Origin: Paludibacteraceae bacterium
GTDB taxonomy: Bacteria > Bacteroidota > Bacteroidia > Bacteroidales > Paludibacteraceae
DNA length: 64,000 bases
NCBI GenBank assembly: GCA_017450435.1
Contig: JAFSTO010000071.1
Coordinates: 62,001 to 126,000 of the forward strand
Direction: 5' to 3'
The translations under genes were made by a program, and so were the position numbers. Positions 1-8,772 of this stretch are shown one piece after another (positions within the stretch are counted from its first letter, which is position 1; every line of letters begins with the position of its first letter). The notes beneath the pieces are model-generated. The model saw only the letters and a list, made by a program, of their open reading frames with translations. It did not search any database and had not been told where the DNA came from.

Positions 1-373
1 ACTCTTCTTTATTCGGTTTAGGCCTGTATTTGTCAGGATAATCCGCAAAACAATCCTCTGCTATCTCAAAAAAACGTTCAACATATTCTTTGATAACACC
101 TTTATGTAATCGTTCAACTCTGCAATTTCCGAGCCCGCGTTTAATCCGATAACGTTGCTTACTTTTTAGTTCTGATAATGGAGTAAAACTGTCGCAAAGA
201 CAATACCACCATTCATTTACCGTAGTTGTATCGAAGTCTGACGTCCAACGGGCAAACATAGCTTTTTTTGAGCGAACAGCCATCTTTGCATCGTCTCGTG
301 TAGGAGATTCTTCACCGATTGAGCCATGCCAGACAAGAGCGTTTTGATATAATATCCAATTATCGGCTGCCAT
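1..373 (-). CDS. unidentified protein, N-terminal part only (3' end beyond window)
   Basis: An open frame runs from an ATG at 373-371 to the window edge, giving 124 residues. It begins MAADNWILYQNALVWHG and carries a basic stretch, KSKQRYRIKRGLGNCRV, near residues 70-86. I do not recognise the family. The layout recalls FemAB/GNAT-like transferases found in polysaccharide loci, but this is only a resemblance. The start overlaps the last 14 bases of the upstream WbsX-like gene, so the two are probably translated from one message. That places this gene in the exopolysaccharide locus, where a sugar- or acyl-transfer role would fit. The open frame, plausible codon use and overlap support a real gene; the function is unknown. 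Confidence 0.6.
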   Translation of the reverse strand, partial: MAADNWILYQNALVWHGSIGEESPTRDDAKMAVRSKKAMFARWTSDFDTTTVNEWWYCLCDSFTPLSELKSKQRYRIKRGLGNCRVERLHKGVIKEYVERFFEIAEDCFADYPDKYRPKPNKEE

Positions 374-1520
374 ATATCACATCATGAAGAGCATTAATAT
401 ACCCTTTTCCGAACTTGAGGTCAGGCTCCATATAATTACCTTCCGCCCACTCGTTCCACGATTTTAAGAAAAGTATTTTCTCTCCTCCATCAATAGGATG
501 CGTTGCCTCCATAATCTGCTGAACATGCTCAGCAAATAACTCAGGTGTGGATTTGTGAAACACGGTTCCTATCATTCCACGACGTGGAGTAAGATCCCAT
601 GAAGGATATATAGACGGAATAACATTACCGCCCTTCAGCACACTCAAGTCATATATTTTCAAAATATCCTTGTATTGCGTAATAATAGGGTGTCTAAAGA
701 TATAAGCCCACAACTTTCTCAGTCGAGACTGACGGAAAAAGTCATATATACACTCAAAATTGATAGCGTCTAAAACAGCTAACTTCTCATTATTAAGTTC
801 TTCTTTTTTTGCCTGTCCGATAAAGTAAAAATCAGGAAGATTGTTTACTTTTGCCAATTCGCGCCATCTGGCAATAAATGCCCGCAAATCCGGCACTGCC
901 AAAGGAGCATATATAAGAAAGAGGAGTCGCCCGTCTATCTGCATATATCTCTTGTCACGGAACATTGGAAGCATCGTATTGAAATGCAAGTCAATGTCAT
1001 CTTTTGAATACGTCTGTTCAATCAGCATCTCCTGACTGAATCGCGAGACATCAGGGTTCCATAATTTTTTCAACCAACTATGGTTAGCCCAGCCGAGGCA
1101 GAACGGAAAATCCGGTTTGCCGGAAGCAACTACCTCTTGCAAAGGACGTTCAAGCAATTGTCTTCCGCCCCCTAACCAATAGTGCCAATAGCAAAAACCG
1201 TCCACCCCCGCCTCTCTTGCCAGTTCTGCCTGCGCTTCACGCACATCAGGCAGACGAAGGTCATAAAAACCGAGGTCTGCAGGGATACGCGGCTGGTAGT
1301 GCCCGCGAAAAAGCGGACTAGCCTTAGCCACATTGGTCCATTCGGTAAACCCTTTTCCCCACCATTCGTCGTTCTCTTTCACAGGATGAAACTGCGGAAG
1401 ATAAAAAGCTATAACCCTCGCCTTCCTACCATTCATAAAATCCTTCTTGTCTTGCATATATATATCTTTAACAACGGCTGACTGATACACGCTTGTACTT
1501 TGTCCTGTTGTGCTTTTCAA
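360..1520 (-). CDS. WbsX-like glycosyltransferase/glycosidase-type protein of a polysaccharide locus
   Basis: The 386-residue product has the hallmarks of the WbsX family (GH99-like fold), often encoded in O-antigen and capsule loci. It has ARVIAFYLPQFHP at residues 34-46, WWGKGFTEWTNV shortly after, and the C-terminal NEWAEGNYMEPD motif around residues 356-367. Members are thought to act on glycans during polysaccharide assembly, but the reaction is not established for most. The start is uncertain. The first ATG lies 20 bases after the ATPase stop, yet the family usually begins a few residues before RVIAFYLPQ. Met22 (base 1457) or Met29 (base 1436) are therefore good alternatives. No TAnnTTTG promoter lies directly upstream, so it is probably transcribed through the ATPase gene. 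It overlaps the next gene by 14 bases. Confidence 0.85.
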   Translation of the reverse strand: MKSTTGQSTSVYQSAVVKDIYMQDKKDFMNGRKARVIAFYLPQFHPVKENDEWWGKGFTEWTNVAKASPLFRGHYQPRIPADLGFYDLRLPDVREAQAELAREAGVDGFCYWHYWLGGGRQLLERPLQEVVASGKPDFPFCLGWANHSWLKKLWNPDVSRFSQEMLIEQTYSKDDIDLHFNTMLPMFRDKRYMQIDGRLLFLIYAPLAVPDLRAFIARWRELAKVNNLPDFYFIGQAKKEELNNEKLAVLDAINFECIYDFFRQSRLRKLWAYIFRHPIITQYKDILKIYDLSVLKGGNVIPSIYPSWDLTPRRGMIGTVFHKSTPELFAEHVQQIMEATHPIDGGEKILFLKSWNEWAEGNYMEPDLKFGKGYINALHDVIYGSR

Positions 1521-1540
1521 ATTTGTTTACATTTCATTTA

Positions 1541-2794
1541 TCACCCCAGCAGCAGGGCGGCATTAACAGCCGTCACTTTGTCCGAAATCTCTTTTGTCTG
1601 CAGGTCATTCGACAGAACAAACGCATGCAGCAAAGGTTTATCGAGCATACCTTCCACCCGAAGAAGATGCCGTGCATCTGTTCTTGATACATGCTCCGTC
1701 TGCTTAAACTCAAAAGCGAAATACCCGTCTTGCGTCTCAACCAACAAATCCACTTCCATACCATCGTGCGTACGAAGGTGATAGAACGTGGCGTTTGACT
1801 GAATGTTCTTCGCCTGCTTGTATAACTCTGTCACCAACAAACTCTCGAACTCTGCCCCAGTCATACCGCCTTGCTTGCCCACCACAGCCTGAAGCACCCC
1901 ATAATCCATATAATGAATCTTAGGTGCACGCGACAGGCGCTTTGCTTGGTTAGCAGACCATGCCGGCAAAAGCAATGTCTGGTAACTGACATTAAGGTAT
2001 TCAATATATCGTTGCACCGTCTTGGCAGACACTTGCAGGTCAGCTGCCAAACTTGCCAAGTTGACTGTTTGCGCCGTGTTAACAGCAATAGCCTTTTGCA
2101 GTTTAATGAATGGCTCCAAATCACGCAACATAGCAAGGTCTTGTATATCCCTCTCTAAGTATGTTCGCACATAGTTCTTCAACCAAAGGAAACGGCTCTC
2201 ATGCGTCATCTCCTCATCCGTTAGTGCCGGATAGCCGCCATAGGTGGTATAATAATCCCATACCTGCCGAATCTGTGCCGCCCGCTTGTCCATATTAAAA
2301 GATGGTGCAAATATAGGTTTCGTACCTCTATTGGCAAGTAGCCGTTGCCAAGCCGATTCTCTAACCTCGGTATCGAACCCTATCGTTTCCAACTCGGGCA
2401 GGGTAAGAGGATACATGTCTATGATTGTGCACCGACCGGCTAAACTCTCTTTAATTTTTTTCAACAGCAATATCTGCGACGACCCAAGCAAAACATACCT
2501 CACATCGTCAAACTTGTCATACGTGGCCTTGATACTCTCTATCAGAGAAGGCTCCTTCTGCACCTCATCCAACGCCGCTTGCGGATAGAACGAGTGCCAT
2601 TGCTCAGAAGTCAGTTTAGCATAATCGGTGCGAGTAACCGGATCCTCCACCGATATATACTCATATTCCGGTAGAAGATGCTTGACAAGTGTGGTTTTGC
2701 CTACCTGTCGCGCACCGGTAAGAACAAGAATACGCCCTATTTTCTTGTTCTTAATCTTATTAATATCTTTTACAATTTGACGCTGTATTTCCAT
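1541..2794 (-). CDS. AAA ATPase with DUF4143 C-terminal domain
   Basis: This 417-residue protein has a P-loop GARQVGKTT at residues 27-35, a Walker B ALDEVQ at 74-79, a sensor-like YVLLGSSQ segment near residue 100, and a C-terminal DUF4143 region with a basic/aromatic winged-helix-like middle. The family is very common in Bacteroidota and archaea. Its members are often called ATPase or ATP-binding protein and have no settled function; links to DNA or to toxin-like modules have been suggested. It has its own promoter at 2815-2845 and a 32-bp tandem repeat array immediately upstream. It sits inside the exopolysaccharide locus between the acyltransferase and WbsX-like genes, which suggests a later insertion. 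The family call is firm; the role is unknown. Confidence 0.9.
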   Translation of the reverse strand: MEIQRQIVKDINKIKNKKIGRILVLTGARQVGKTTLVKHLLPEYEYISVEDPVTRTDYAKLTSEQWHSFYPQAALDEVQKEPSLIESIKATYDKFDDVRYVLLGSSQILLLKKIKESLAGRCTIIDMYPLTLPELETIGFDTEVRESAWQRLLANRGTKPIFAPSFNMDKRAAQIRQVWDYYTTYGGYPALTDEEMTHESRFLWLKNYVRTYLERDIQDLAMLRDLEPFIKLQKAIAVNTAQTVNLASLAADLQVSAKTVQRYIEYLNVSYQTLLLPAWSANQAKRLSRAPKIHYMDYGVLQAVVGKQGGMTGAEFESLLVTELYKQAKNIQSNATFYHLRTHDGMEVDLLVETQDGYFAFEFKQTEHVSRTDARHLLRVEGMLDKPLLHAFVLSNDLQTKEISDKVTAVNAALLLG

Positions 2795-2814
2795 ATCGCA
2801 ACAAATATTTTGCG

Positions 2815-2845
2815 CAAAGTTACTGCTTTTATTTCAATTATGCAA
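2815..2845 (-). promoter_or_regulatory. Bacteroides-type promoter for the AAA ATPase
   Basis: On the minus strand TTG (2845-2843) is followed by exactly 20 bases and then TAACTTTG (2822-2815). The ATG follows 20 bases after the -7 box. The pattern matches nine other promoters in the window. Confidence 0.75.
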
Positions 2846-2873
2846 GATATTTCGTTACTTTTTTCGTTCTAAA

Positions 2874-3024
2874 GGCGTAAAATCGTGCACTCAATGTCCG
2901 ATTGTGGCGTAAAATCATGCACGCAATATCCGATTTTAACGTAAAATCGCGCACACAATGTCCGATTTTGGCGTGAAATCATGCACACAATGTTCAATTA
3001 AATCATAAAAACCTACACAATACA
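2874..3024. repeat. 32-bp tandem repeat array, four copies plus a degenerate fifth
   Basis: The units lie at 2874-2905, 2906-2937, 2938-2969 and 2970-3001, with a weak partial copy to about 3024. The core is CGTAAAATCGTGCAC followed by AATGTCCGATTTT. The third unit holds a perfect inverted repeat, AAAATCG (2943-2949) and CGATTTT (2963-2969), separated by 13 bases. Other units keep it with one or more mismatches. A period of 32 is not a multiple of three and there is no open frame, so this is non-coding. The array fills most of the 304-bp gap between the acyltransferase stop and the ATPase promoter. It resembles iterons or an operator array. It is not a CRISPR, because the units abut with no spacers. 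Confidence 0.85.
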
Positions 3025-3098
3025 AAAGGTGTATTCCAACAAATTCACAGCAAGAGATAAAAACATGCCGGACATGTATAGCGATATAGATAGAATTA

Positions 3099-3734
3099 CT
3101 ATCGCTCTATTGTATCTATCTGTTTCACAATCCTTGCCGGCACTCCTGCCACCATACAATAAGCAGGCACGTCCTTTGTAACCACACTGCCGGCTGCTAT
3201 AATGGCTCCATCGCCAATAGTTACAGCCCCAATTACAGAAACCTTTTCTCCTATCCACACGTTGTTGCCTATTCTCAACTCGCCCTTACAGGTCAGCGGT
3301 CTGTCTTGCGGACGGAGTGTCAGATGTTCTTTTGTGAATGAACCATGAGCATTATCCGTCAGAAGAACATCTGTGCCGGTAAGCAGATTATCGCCTATTA
3401 TAATACTGTTAATAGCGGTAATATGATTTCTGCTGCGAATAGTGCAACCATTGCCGATAAAAATATGTGGCGTAAAATGCTGTGATTTATATTCACTCCA
3501 AGCAGTCAGTTCCACATCCGGATAAAAAGTACAATCATCTCCGACAGAGATGTACTCTTCGCCGGAAAGCTCGTGCCAATACGGATTGACAAGACTTCGC
3601 TCCCCCCAATGCTTGAAAGAACGCGTACTGAAACCCGTATAAAGATACCGCCCAATACCATGCGTAACACGTCGGGCCCCCTTCGGATACAAGTAAGACC
3701 AAAGCTTTCCTACAAATAAGAAAATAGTTTTCAT
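3099..3734 (-). CDS. hexapeptide-repeat acyltransferase (LbH family)
   Basis: This 211-residue product contains left-handed beta-helix hexapeptide repeats from about residue 60 to 200, for example [29 protein letters not shown] and [20 protein letters not shown] (residue ranges overlap the helix turns). It ends with the [24 protein letters not shown] segment typical of WbbJ/maltose-acetyltransferase-like enzymes (key residues V, P, G, P). Such enzymes move acetyl or similar groups onto sugars. The neighbours indicate decoration of the exopolysaccharide repeat unit; the acyl donor and acceptor cannot be read from the sequence. Its start overlaps the glycosyltransferase stop by four bases (ATGA), a sign of coupled translation. 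It is the last gene before the repeat array. Confidence 0.9.
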   Translation of the reverse strand: MKTIFLFVGKLWSYLYPKGARRVTHGIGRYLYTGFSTRSFKHWGERSLVNPYWHELSGEEYISVGDDCTFYPDVELTAWSEYKSQHFTPHIFIGNGCTIRSRNHITAINSIIIGDNLLTGTDVLLTDNAHGSFTKEHLTLRPQDRPLTCKGELRIGNNVWIGEKVSVIGAVTIGDGAIIAAGSVVTKDVPAYCMVAGVPARIVKQIDTIER

Positions 3735-4909
3735 CCTTCTAAAATGCTTTGATAAAACTGAAATATTCCGTCTGCATTACTTTCTGTCGTATAAAGCTGC
3801 CTGACCGTCTTTAGTGCTCCTGTTGTAATTTTCTCCAAATCCTCGTTCTTTCCTCCCGATAGATTCAGAAGCATGTTAACCAGCTGCTCTTTCGTGGTAT
3901 AGCCGAGACCTATTTCACCACCTGTCACTGTCCGTCCGTTCTCCAATTGCTCACTTATCCCTGCCGTGTCATGTCCGATAACCGGACAGCCCATACTCAT
4001 AGCTTCTGCCACCACTCTGCCGAAACCCTCATTATGAGAGGGAACAATCACGGCAAGTGCTTTGGCGTACAGAGTACTCACATCCTCACACATTCCCATA
4101 AAATTCAGATACGGACAAAGTCCCGATTGTTCTGCCAAAGAGAGCAGGAACGATTTGTAGCTCTGATTATCAGTATCACCGGCTATATATAACGGTAACG
4201 GGGTTGGCACTTGTTGTCGATAGTCATCATAAGCGCCGAGCAACTCCGCAATTCCTTTAGCAGGCTCCAAACGGCCTACAAACAGGAAATATTTATTCTC
4301 ACGATGAGCAGGCGGCTCAATAATTTTGGAAATAATGCCGTTATATATAACCTTTGAAGCATTGTGACCTAAAAGATTATTATAACGCTGAATATCCTTG
4401 GTAATACACACAGTATAAGAGTTCGGCAGATGATATCTTGCTATCTGCTGTCCTCTACTCCAAATATAACGAAAACCGAAATCGAGGTCTCCGTATTCCC
4501 GTATATGCCACAGATGAGGTATTCCGGCACGTCTTGCCGCCTTAAACCCTATGTTGACAACACTGACATTAGTATGTACCAAATCTGCGCCCCAGTCCCG
4601 GCATACATGCGCCAAACGAAGTGCGGCCTGATGATTAAGCCAAAGCCGACCACAAAGGCGAGGCAACCACATAATGAGGTTAACCAAACCGCGAACAGGC
4701 GGATAAGTGGCTGTACGATAATTAAGCGGTAATGTGCGAACACCCATGTCAGTGAGATGCCTGTATATGCCATCAGTGTCAGGAGTGACGACCATAGGTT
4801 CCACACCACGCTGACGGAGCAGAGTCAGCATTGCAAGGAAAGACTTGTTTGCCCCTCCGAACATTGTTGACGAATTCAAAACATATATGACCTTAATTAC
4901 CTCTTTCAT
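3731..4909 (-). CDS. glycosyltransferase family 4 (GT-B fold)
   Basis: The 392-residue protein has an N-terminal domain starting [19 protein letters not shown] and a C-terminal GT1-type domain. The latter contains [15 protein letters not shown] (residues ~220-235) and the retaining-transferase E-x7-E signature, E294 to E302, in [18 protein letters not shown]. It should transfer a sugar from a nucleotide donor to the lipid-linked repeat unit on the cytoplasmic face. The sugar is unknown. It overlaps the polymerase gene upstream by 17 bases and the acyltransferase downstream by 4 bases, so it is firmly part of the exopolysaccharide operon. It is the only classical glycosyltransferase visible here; others, including the priming transferase, must lie past the window start or elsewhere. 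Confidence 0.92.
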   Translation of the reverse strand: MKEVIKVIYVLNSSTMFGGANKSFLAMLTLLRQRGVEPMVVTPDTDGIYRHLTDMGVRTLPLNYRTATYPPVRGLVNLIMWLPRLCGRLWLNHQAALRLAHVCRDWGADLVHTNVSVVNIGFKAARRAGIPHLWHIREYGDLDFGFRYIWSRGQQIARYHLPNSYTVCITKDIQRYNNLLGHNASKVIYNGIISKIIEPPAHRENKYFLFVGRLEPAKGIAELLGAYDDYRQQVPTPLPLYIAGDTDNQSYKSFLLSLAEQSGLCPYLNFMGMCEDVSTLYAKALAVIVPSHNEGFGRVVAEAMSMGCPVIGHDTAGISEQLENGRTVTGGEIGLGYTTKEQLVNMLLNLSGGKNEDLEKITTGALKTVRQLYTTESNADGIFQFYQSILEG

Positions 4910-6140
4910 CTGTCACTTTCGGATGAGCCTCACCATCATCGAAGTTCTTAGAATAATAAGCTATCGTCAGCAGTATGAATACACACACAATATGATATGT
5001 CTCAAACAACGACATCAGCAACAACACACAGCAACATACAAGGGCAAAAGCTCCCGATTGCAGACGTGCCTTATATAAAGTTTTAAATATCTTCAACAAT
5101 ATAAGGACAAATAGTCCTGTCAGCAACAAACCTCCCTGCAGCATAAACATCAGCCAAAGATTGTGAGGTCCGCTACCTCCTATGTTTTGCACCATCCACT
5201 CCGGGTTCTGAGGACCATAACCCAGAAACGGCTGTGATAGGATAAGTTTGACAGACATAAACCAAAGCGGAACACGCGCAGTAAAAGTAGAGTCCTTTCC
5301 AAGCACATTCTCCACGAACGCTGCAAGTTGCGGCATTTCATCGATATTAGAACCGCCCCACACTACCATAGCGAAAAAACCGACATAAAGAGCGATAAAA
5401 ATATTGACAATCATATACGGATGCCTGACGAAACGACGGAATATATAATACAAACAAACGATAAGCAAACCTATAGTGGAAGTGGTTGACCCCATGGCTG
5501 CCACCGTTGCAACACCAACTATCATAATCAGAAACATGTTCATCCTCCCTCTATGGTAAACAATTGAATAAATGCCGTTCACCAGTAGTGACACCAGAAT
5601 AACCACACCGGTCTGGTTATAGTTACCAAAGAGATAGCGGGCTTTGTCGCCTGTACCAATCCAATCAGTATCCACCCAAAGCCCGTCAGGAAACATTACG
5701 AACAACAAACCGTTAAGATACACCAAAACAGAGAGCAAAACAGCTAACATACGCATGTGTTCAAAGCCTGAAAATTCCCAATAAACATTTACCATCAGAA
5801 GGAACACGCACACATTAAGCCACAGATTCACTTCGCTAAGTTGAAACGGACGGACAGTTATAAACGATGAAATAATAATAACAAACCACCAAAAATGCAC
5901 AATACGCTGAAAACGGTCGATACGTAGCGAGTGGTATTGCCTAAGCAGTCTGATATTTAGAAACAGAAATGCAAAGAGTTCCACAACCTGCACAAAACGT
6001 TGGAACAGATATGTAGTTCCACCTTGCGGCATGGCAATCATTGTAGAGCAGACAAGCAAAGCATACAAAAAGAACGGTACTACACCTGAACGGCGCGAAC
6101 CTCCTTGTGATATAATATTTGTATTATCCGACTCTTGCAT
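4893..6140 (-). CDS. O-antigen polymerase/ligase-like membrane protein (Wzy-like)
   Basis: A 415-residue, strongly hydrophobic protein with about ten to twelve membrane segments. A large outside loop around residues 285-330 carries LGYGPQNPEW and GGSGPHNLWL, the Wzy_C/O-antigen ligase signature with the conserved HN before the next helix. By family it polymerises or ligates polysaccharide repeat units at the periplasmic face of the inner membrane. Position between the flippase and the glycosyltransferase favours polymerase. It overlaps both neighbours by 17 bases. Polymerase and ligase cannot be told apart from sequence alone. Confidence 0.85.
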   Translation of the reverse strand: MQESDNTNIISQGGSRRSGVVPFFLYALLVCSTMIAMPQGGTTYLFQRFVQVVELFAFLFLNIRLLRQYHSLRIDRFQRIVHFWWFVIIISSFITVRPFQLSEVNLWLNVCVFLLMVNVYWEFSGFEHMRMLAVLLSVLVYLNGLLFVMFPDGLWVDTDWIGTGDKARYLFGNYNQTGVVILVSLLVNGIYSIVYHRGRMNMFLIMIVGVATVAAMGSTTSTIGLLIVCLYYIFRRFVRHPYMIVNIFIALYVGFFAMVVWGGSNIDEMPQLAAFVENVLGKDSTFTARVPLWFMSVKLILSQPFLGYGPQNPEWMVQNIGGSGPHNLWLMFMLQGGLLLTGLFVLILLKIFKTLYKARLQSGAFALVCCCVLLLMSLFETYHIVCVFILLTIAYYSKNFDDGEAHPKVTDERGN

Positions 6141-7647
6141 GCCTGAGCGTTATATAGTTTTTTATATATTGCTTTTCCATTGAATCAAACGTTGTCAACC
6201 ATATCACAGGTACTGCGGCTATGAGCGATAACAATAGTGTTAACAAAAACCGATAGGGCACTGAAACAAACGTAACGCAGCTCCAACAAACCGCCACAAC
6301 CACAACCACCGGCATGATTACTCGCAAAAAAACATTCCGACAGAATTGCAGCACATCTATATCCGCCTTCCGCTTCACAAGAGGAATACGTAAAAACGAA
6401 TCAAGCAACTCAACCAAGATATAGCTGCATAGAGCAATTGTCACGTTTGTCCCAAGCAGAAGACAAACAACAATTCCAATCAAAGTAAGCAGTTTGGCAG
6501 AATAAAACCAAACAGTAAAATGCTTGATATCGCCTATAGCCTGATTTACAGCCGTAAGACCTATAGTGAGTTGGTCGCACAAAGTGGCAAGAAGCACTAT
6601 CTGACAAAACTCGACAGTGTACTCAGGCACCTCTGTCAGCCACCAGTTCAAGAGTGCATCCATCTCAAAGATTAAAGGCAACGACAACAAAGCGAGAAAC
6701 AAAAACGAATACTTGCTCTCATACTCTGCAAGACGTATCATTCTTTTCCTATTTCCTTCCCCTTCAGCTTTCATCAGTTGCGGATTAACAGCATTGACGA
6801 TTGATGCCGAAACAAACATCACCGCTCCTGCCACCTGCATTGCCAGTCCGTAAGCAGCGTTTATCACTGTGCCGAAGAACAGATTAAGTATAACGGCAAT
6901 CCCCTGATTACGCGCCACAACGCACCCTGAACCATATACTGACCAACCTGCAAAAGAAGCCAGACTGCGAACACATGATTTATCGAACTCACTCAACTTA
7001 GGCAGGTGGCACTCCTCGTATTTCACTGCGGCATATACAGCAAGAGCGAACAAGTTGAACACTTGTATGCCAAGCATCGAAACAGAATAAGCAATGAGAC
7101 GGTCAGAAGTAAGGTGCAGTAGCAAAAAAGCACAAAGGAGCTTTAAAATGCCGTCAAAAACATCAATCAAAGATATATATACTATATTTTCATGACTGAA
7201 CAAAAGCGCACGAAAAGGGGCAATTATTATACTAAAGAAAAGCATAAGTGATGCCAGCACAAACACAATAGCCGCAGTGAACATACGCTCCGGCTCAATA
7301 TTGAGCACATGGTACACAAGCGGCCAATCCGATAACGCAAGAATCAGAAAAACCGCCAAGCCGATAGCGATATGAAGAAGCATGCTGTTTGAGAAGATGC
7401 TATACACTTGCGCCGTATCGCCCTTGCCCTGATAGAAAGAAAGATAACGCTGAGTAGTTGTAACCAAAGCATTGGTCACAAAAGAGAGCATACTGACCAC
7501 TCCTGCCACAAGCATATAAATACCATAATCAGTCTGCCCCAAGGCATGCAGAATGATGCGAGTGGAATAGAGGGCCAGACAAACGTTGAGTATAGTTCGC
7601 GTGTATTGCGCTAACGTATTGACCAATATGCGCTGTTGAGACGTCAA
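6124..7647 (-). CDS. polysaccharide flippase of the MOP/Wzx type
   Basis: The 507-residue protein has about 12-14 membrane segments and starts with the typical NTLAQYTRTILNVCLALYST and LGQTDYGIYMLVAGVV regions of Wzx-like exporters. These proteins flip undecaprenyl-linked repeat units from the cytoplasmic to the periplasmic side. It lies between the Wzz-like chain-length protein (25-base gap) and the polymerase (17-base overlap), which is the standard set for Wzx/Wzy-dependent export. Length and hydrophobic pattern are normal for the family. Confidence 0.92.
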   Translation of the reverse strand: MTSQQRILVNTLAQYTRTILNVCLALYSTRIILHALGQTDYGIYMLVAGVVSMLSFVTNALVTTTQRYLSFYQGKGDTAQVYSIFSNSMLLHIAIGLAVFLILALSDWPLVYHVLNIEPERMFTAAIVFVLASLMLFFSIIIAPFRALLFSHENIVYISLIDVFDGILKLLCAFLLLHLTSDRLIAYSVSMLGIQVFNLFALAVYAAVKYEECHLPKLSEFDKSCVRSLASFAGWSVYGSGCVVARNQGIAVILNLFFGTVINAAYGLAMQVAGAVMFVSASIVNAVNPQLMKAEGEGNRKRMIRLAEYESKYSFLFLALLSLPLIFEMDALLNWWLTEVPEYTVEFCQIVLLATLCDQLTIGLTAVNQAIGDIKHFTVWFYSAKLLTLIGIVVCLLLGTNVTIALCSYILVELLDSFLRIPLVKRKADIDVLQFCRNVFLRVIMPVVVVVAVCWSCVTFVSVPYRFLLTLLLSLIAAVPVIWLTTFDSMEKQYIKNYITLRHARVG

Positions 7648-7672
7648 GTAAAGTGTATATCAAAAATATATA

Positions 7673-8749
7673 TTACCCCAGCAAAAATACTCGTATTTGC
7701 TTCCAACAAACAACAGTCATGGTAACCACCGTTGCCAACATAAGCATTGCAAGCACAAAAATCATCCTCTTAGGTCCTGCCGGTTTCTGCGGAACGATAG
7801 CCGACTGCATTACAGTAAAAACCGGTGTATTCTCCTGCAGACGCGCCTGTGTCGCCATATACTGCTTTTGGAAAGAGGTGTAAGCAGAAAATTTGATTTG
7901 CATCTCAGACTCCAAGTTCTGCGCCTCTACCCTATACTTCTCCAATGTAAGTCCCTTATGACCGTCGATATAGCGAGTGTATCGTTCACTCTCGTGTATA
8001 TACTCTTTGTAGGCAGTGTCCATGACGTTCCTATAGTAGAGCATGTCCACACGAGCCTTGCGAGTACGATAGTCGGTAATGAAATCTTGCAATGCAGCAC
8101 AAACAGAATCAGCCAATAGAGCACACACACGCGGGTCTTGGTCGGTGACAGTAAGGGTTACAACATCAGTTTTCTTATCCACCTCACAGATAATATTATC
8201 TCTCATAAGCGCTACCACTGCTTTCTGCTGCTTTGTCAGCCAAAACACGTCAATTCCTTTTTTACCGGCAGTGGCGTTTCGATGCTGCTTGGCATGATCC
8301 TCAGTTTCGCCGCCGGACAAAAGTCTTTTCAACCTGCCTTTCCAGCGAGTCCAAAAAGGATAGCGGGTCTTCTCAAGCATATATTTGTAATAACTGGCGG
8401 AATACTCATCATCAATAGTGGTAACGGGCATATCAAACAGATTGACGAGGAAGTTTGCCGATGACACGATATCCGGATAGAGCATCGGATAAATAGCATC
8501 ACGCGACATCATGCTACCCATGTCAAAGCCGAAGGTTGAGGCGAGCGCCATTAGCGAGGCGGATGGAGTAGATGACTGCGCCTCGGGTGCTAACTTCACC
8601 TCCACCGAATAGTAACGCGGGACACAGAGAATGAGTGCGCAAGAAAGTACGAAAGTAACGGGAAGAACGATATAAAACACCTTGCGTCGCTTCCATAGCG
8701 TATTGAACATCTCGCTCAGATCTATATTATTATCTTGCTTGTTTTCCAT
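7673..8749 (-). CDS. Wzz/PCP-type chain-length determinant
   Basis: This 358-residue protein has a short cytoplasmic N-terminus (DLSEMFNTLWKRRKVF), a first membrane helix around residues 25-45, a large periplasmic region with coiled-coil character, and a second helix near residues 330-350 preceded by the proline-rich IVPQKPAGPKR. That is the polysaccharide co-polymerase (Wzz) plan. There is no C-terminal tyrosine-kinase domain, so it is not a Wzc fusion. It sets chain length and contacts the outer-membrane exporter encoded just upstream. The gap to the exporter is 23 bases and to the flippase 25. Confidence 0.92.
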   Translation of the reverse strand: MENKQDNNIDLSEMFNTLWKRRKVFYIVLPVTFVLSCALILCVPRYYSVEVKLAPEAQSSTPSASLMALASTFGFDMGSMMSRDAIYPMLYPDIVSSANFLVNLFDMPVTTIDDEYSASYYKYMLEKTRYPFWTRWKGRLKRLLSGGETEDHAKQHRNATAGKKGIDVFWLTKQQKAVVALMRDNIICEVDKKTDVVTLTVTDQDPRVCALLADSVCAALQDFITDYRTRKARVDMLYYRNVMDTAYKEYIHESERYTRYIDGHKGLTLEKYRVEAQNLESEMQIKFSAYTSFQKQYMATQARLQENTPVFTVMQSAIVPQKPAGPKRMIFVLAMLMLATVVTMTVVCWKQIRVFLLG

Positions 8750-8772
8750 AATTCGCTAATCTATAAACTTCT

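Noticed and set aside
2874..3024. CRISPR array
   Set aside because: Units are 32 bp and abut directly, with no unique spacers and no cas gene in the window.
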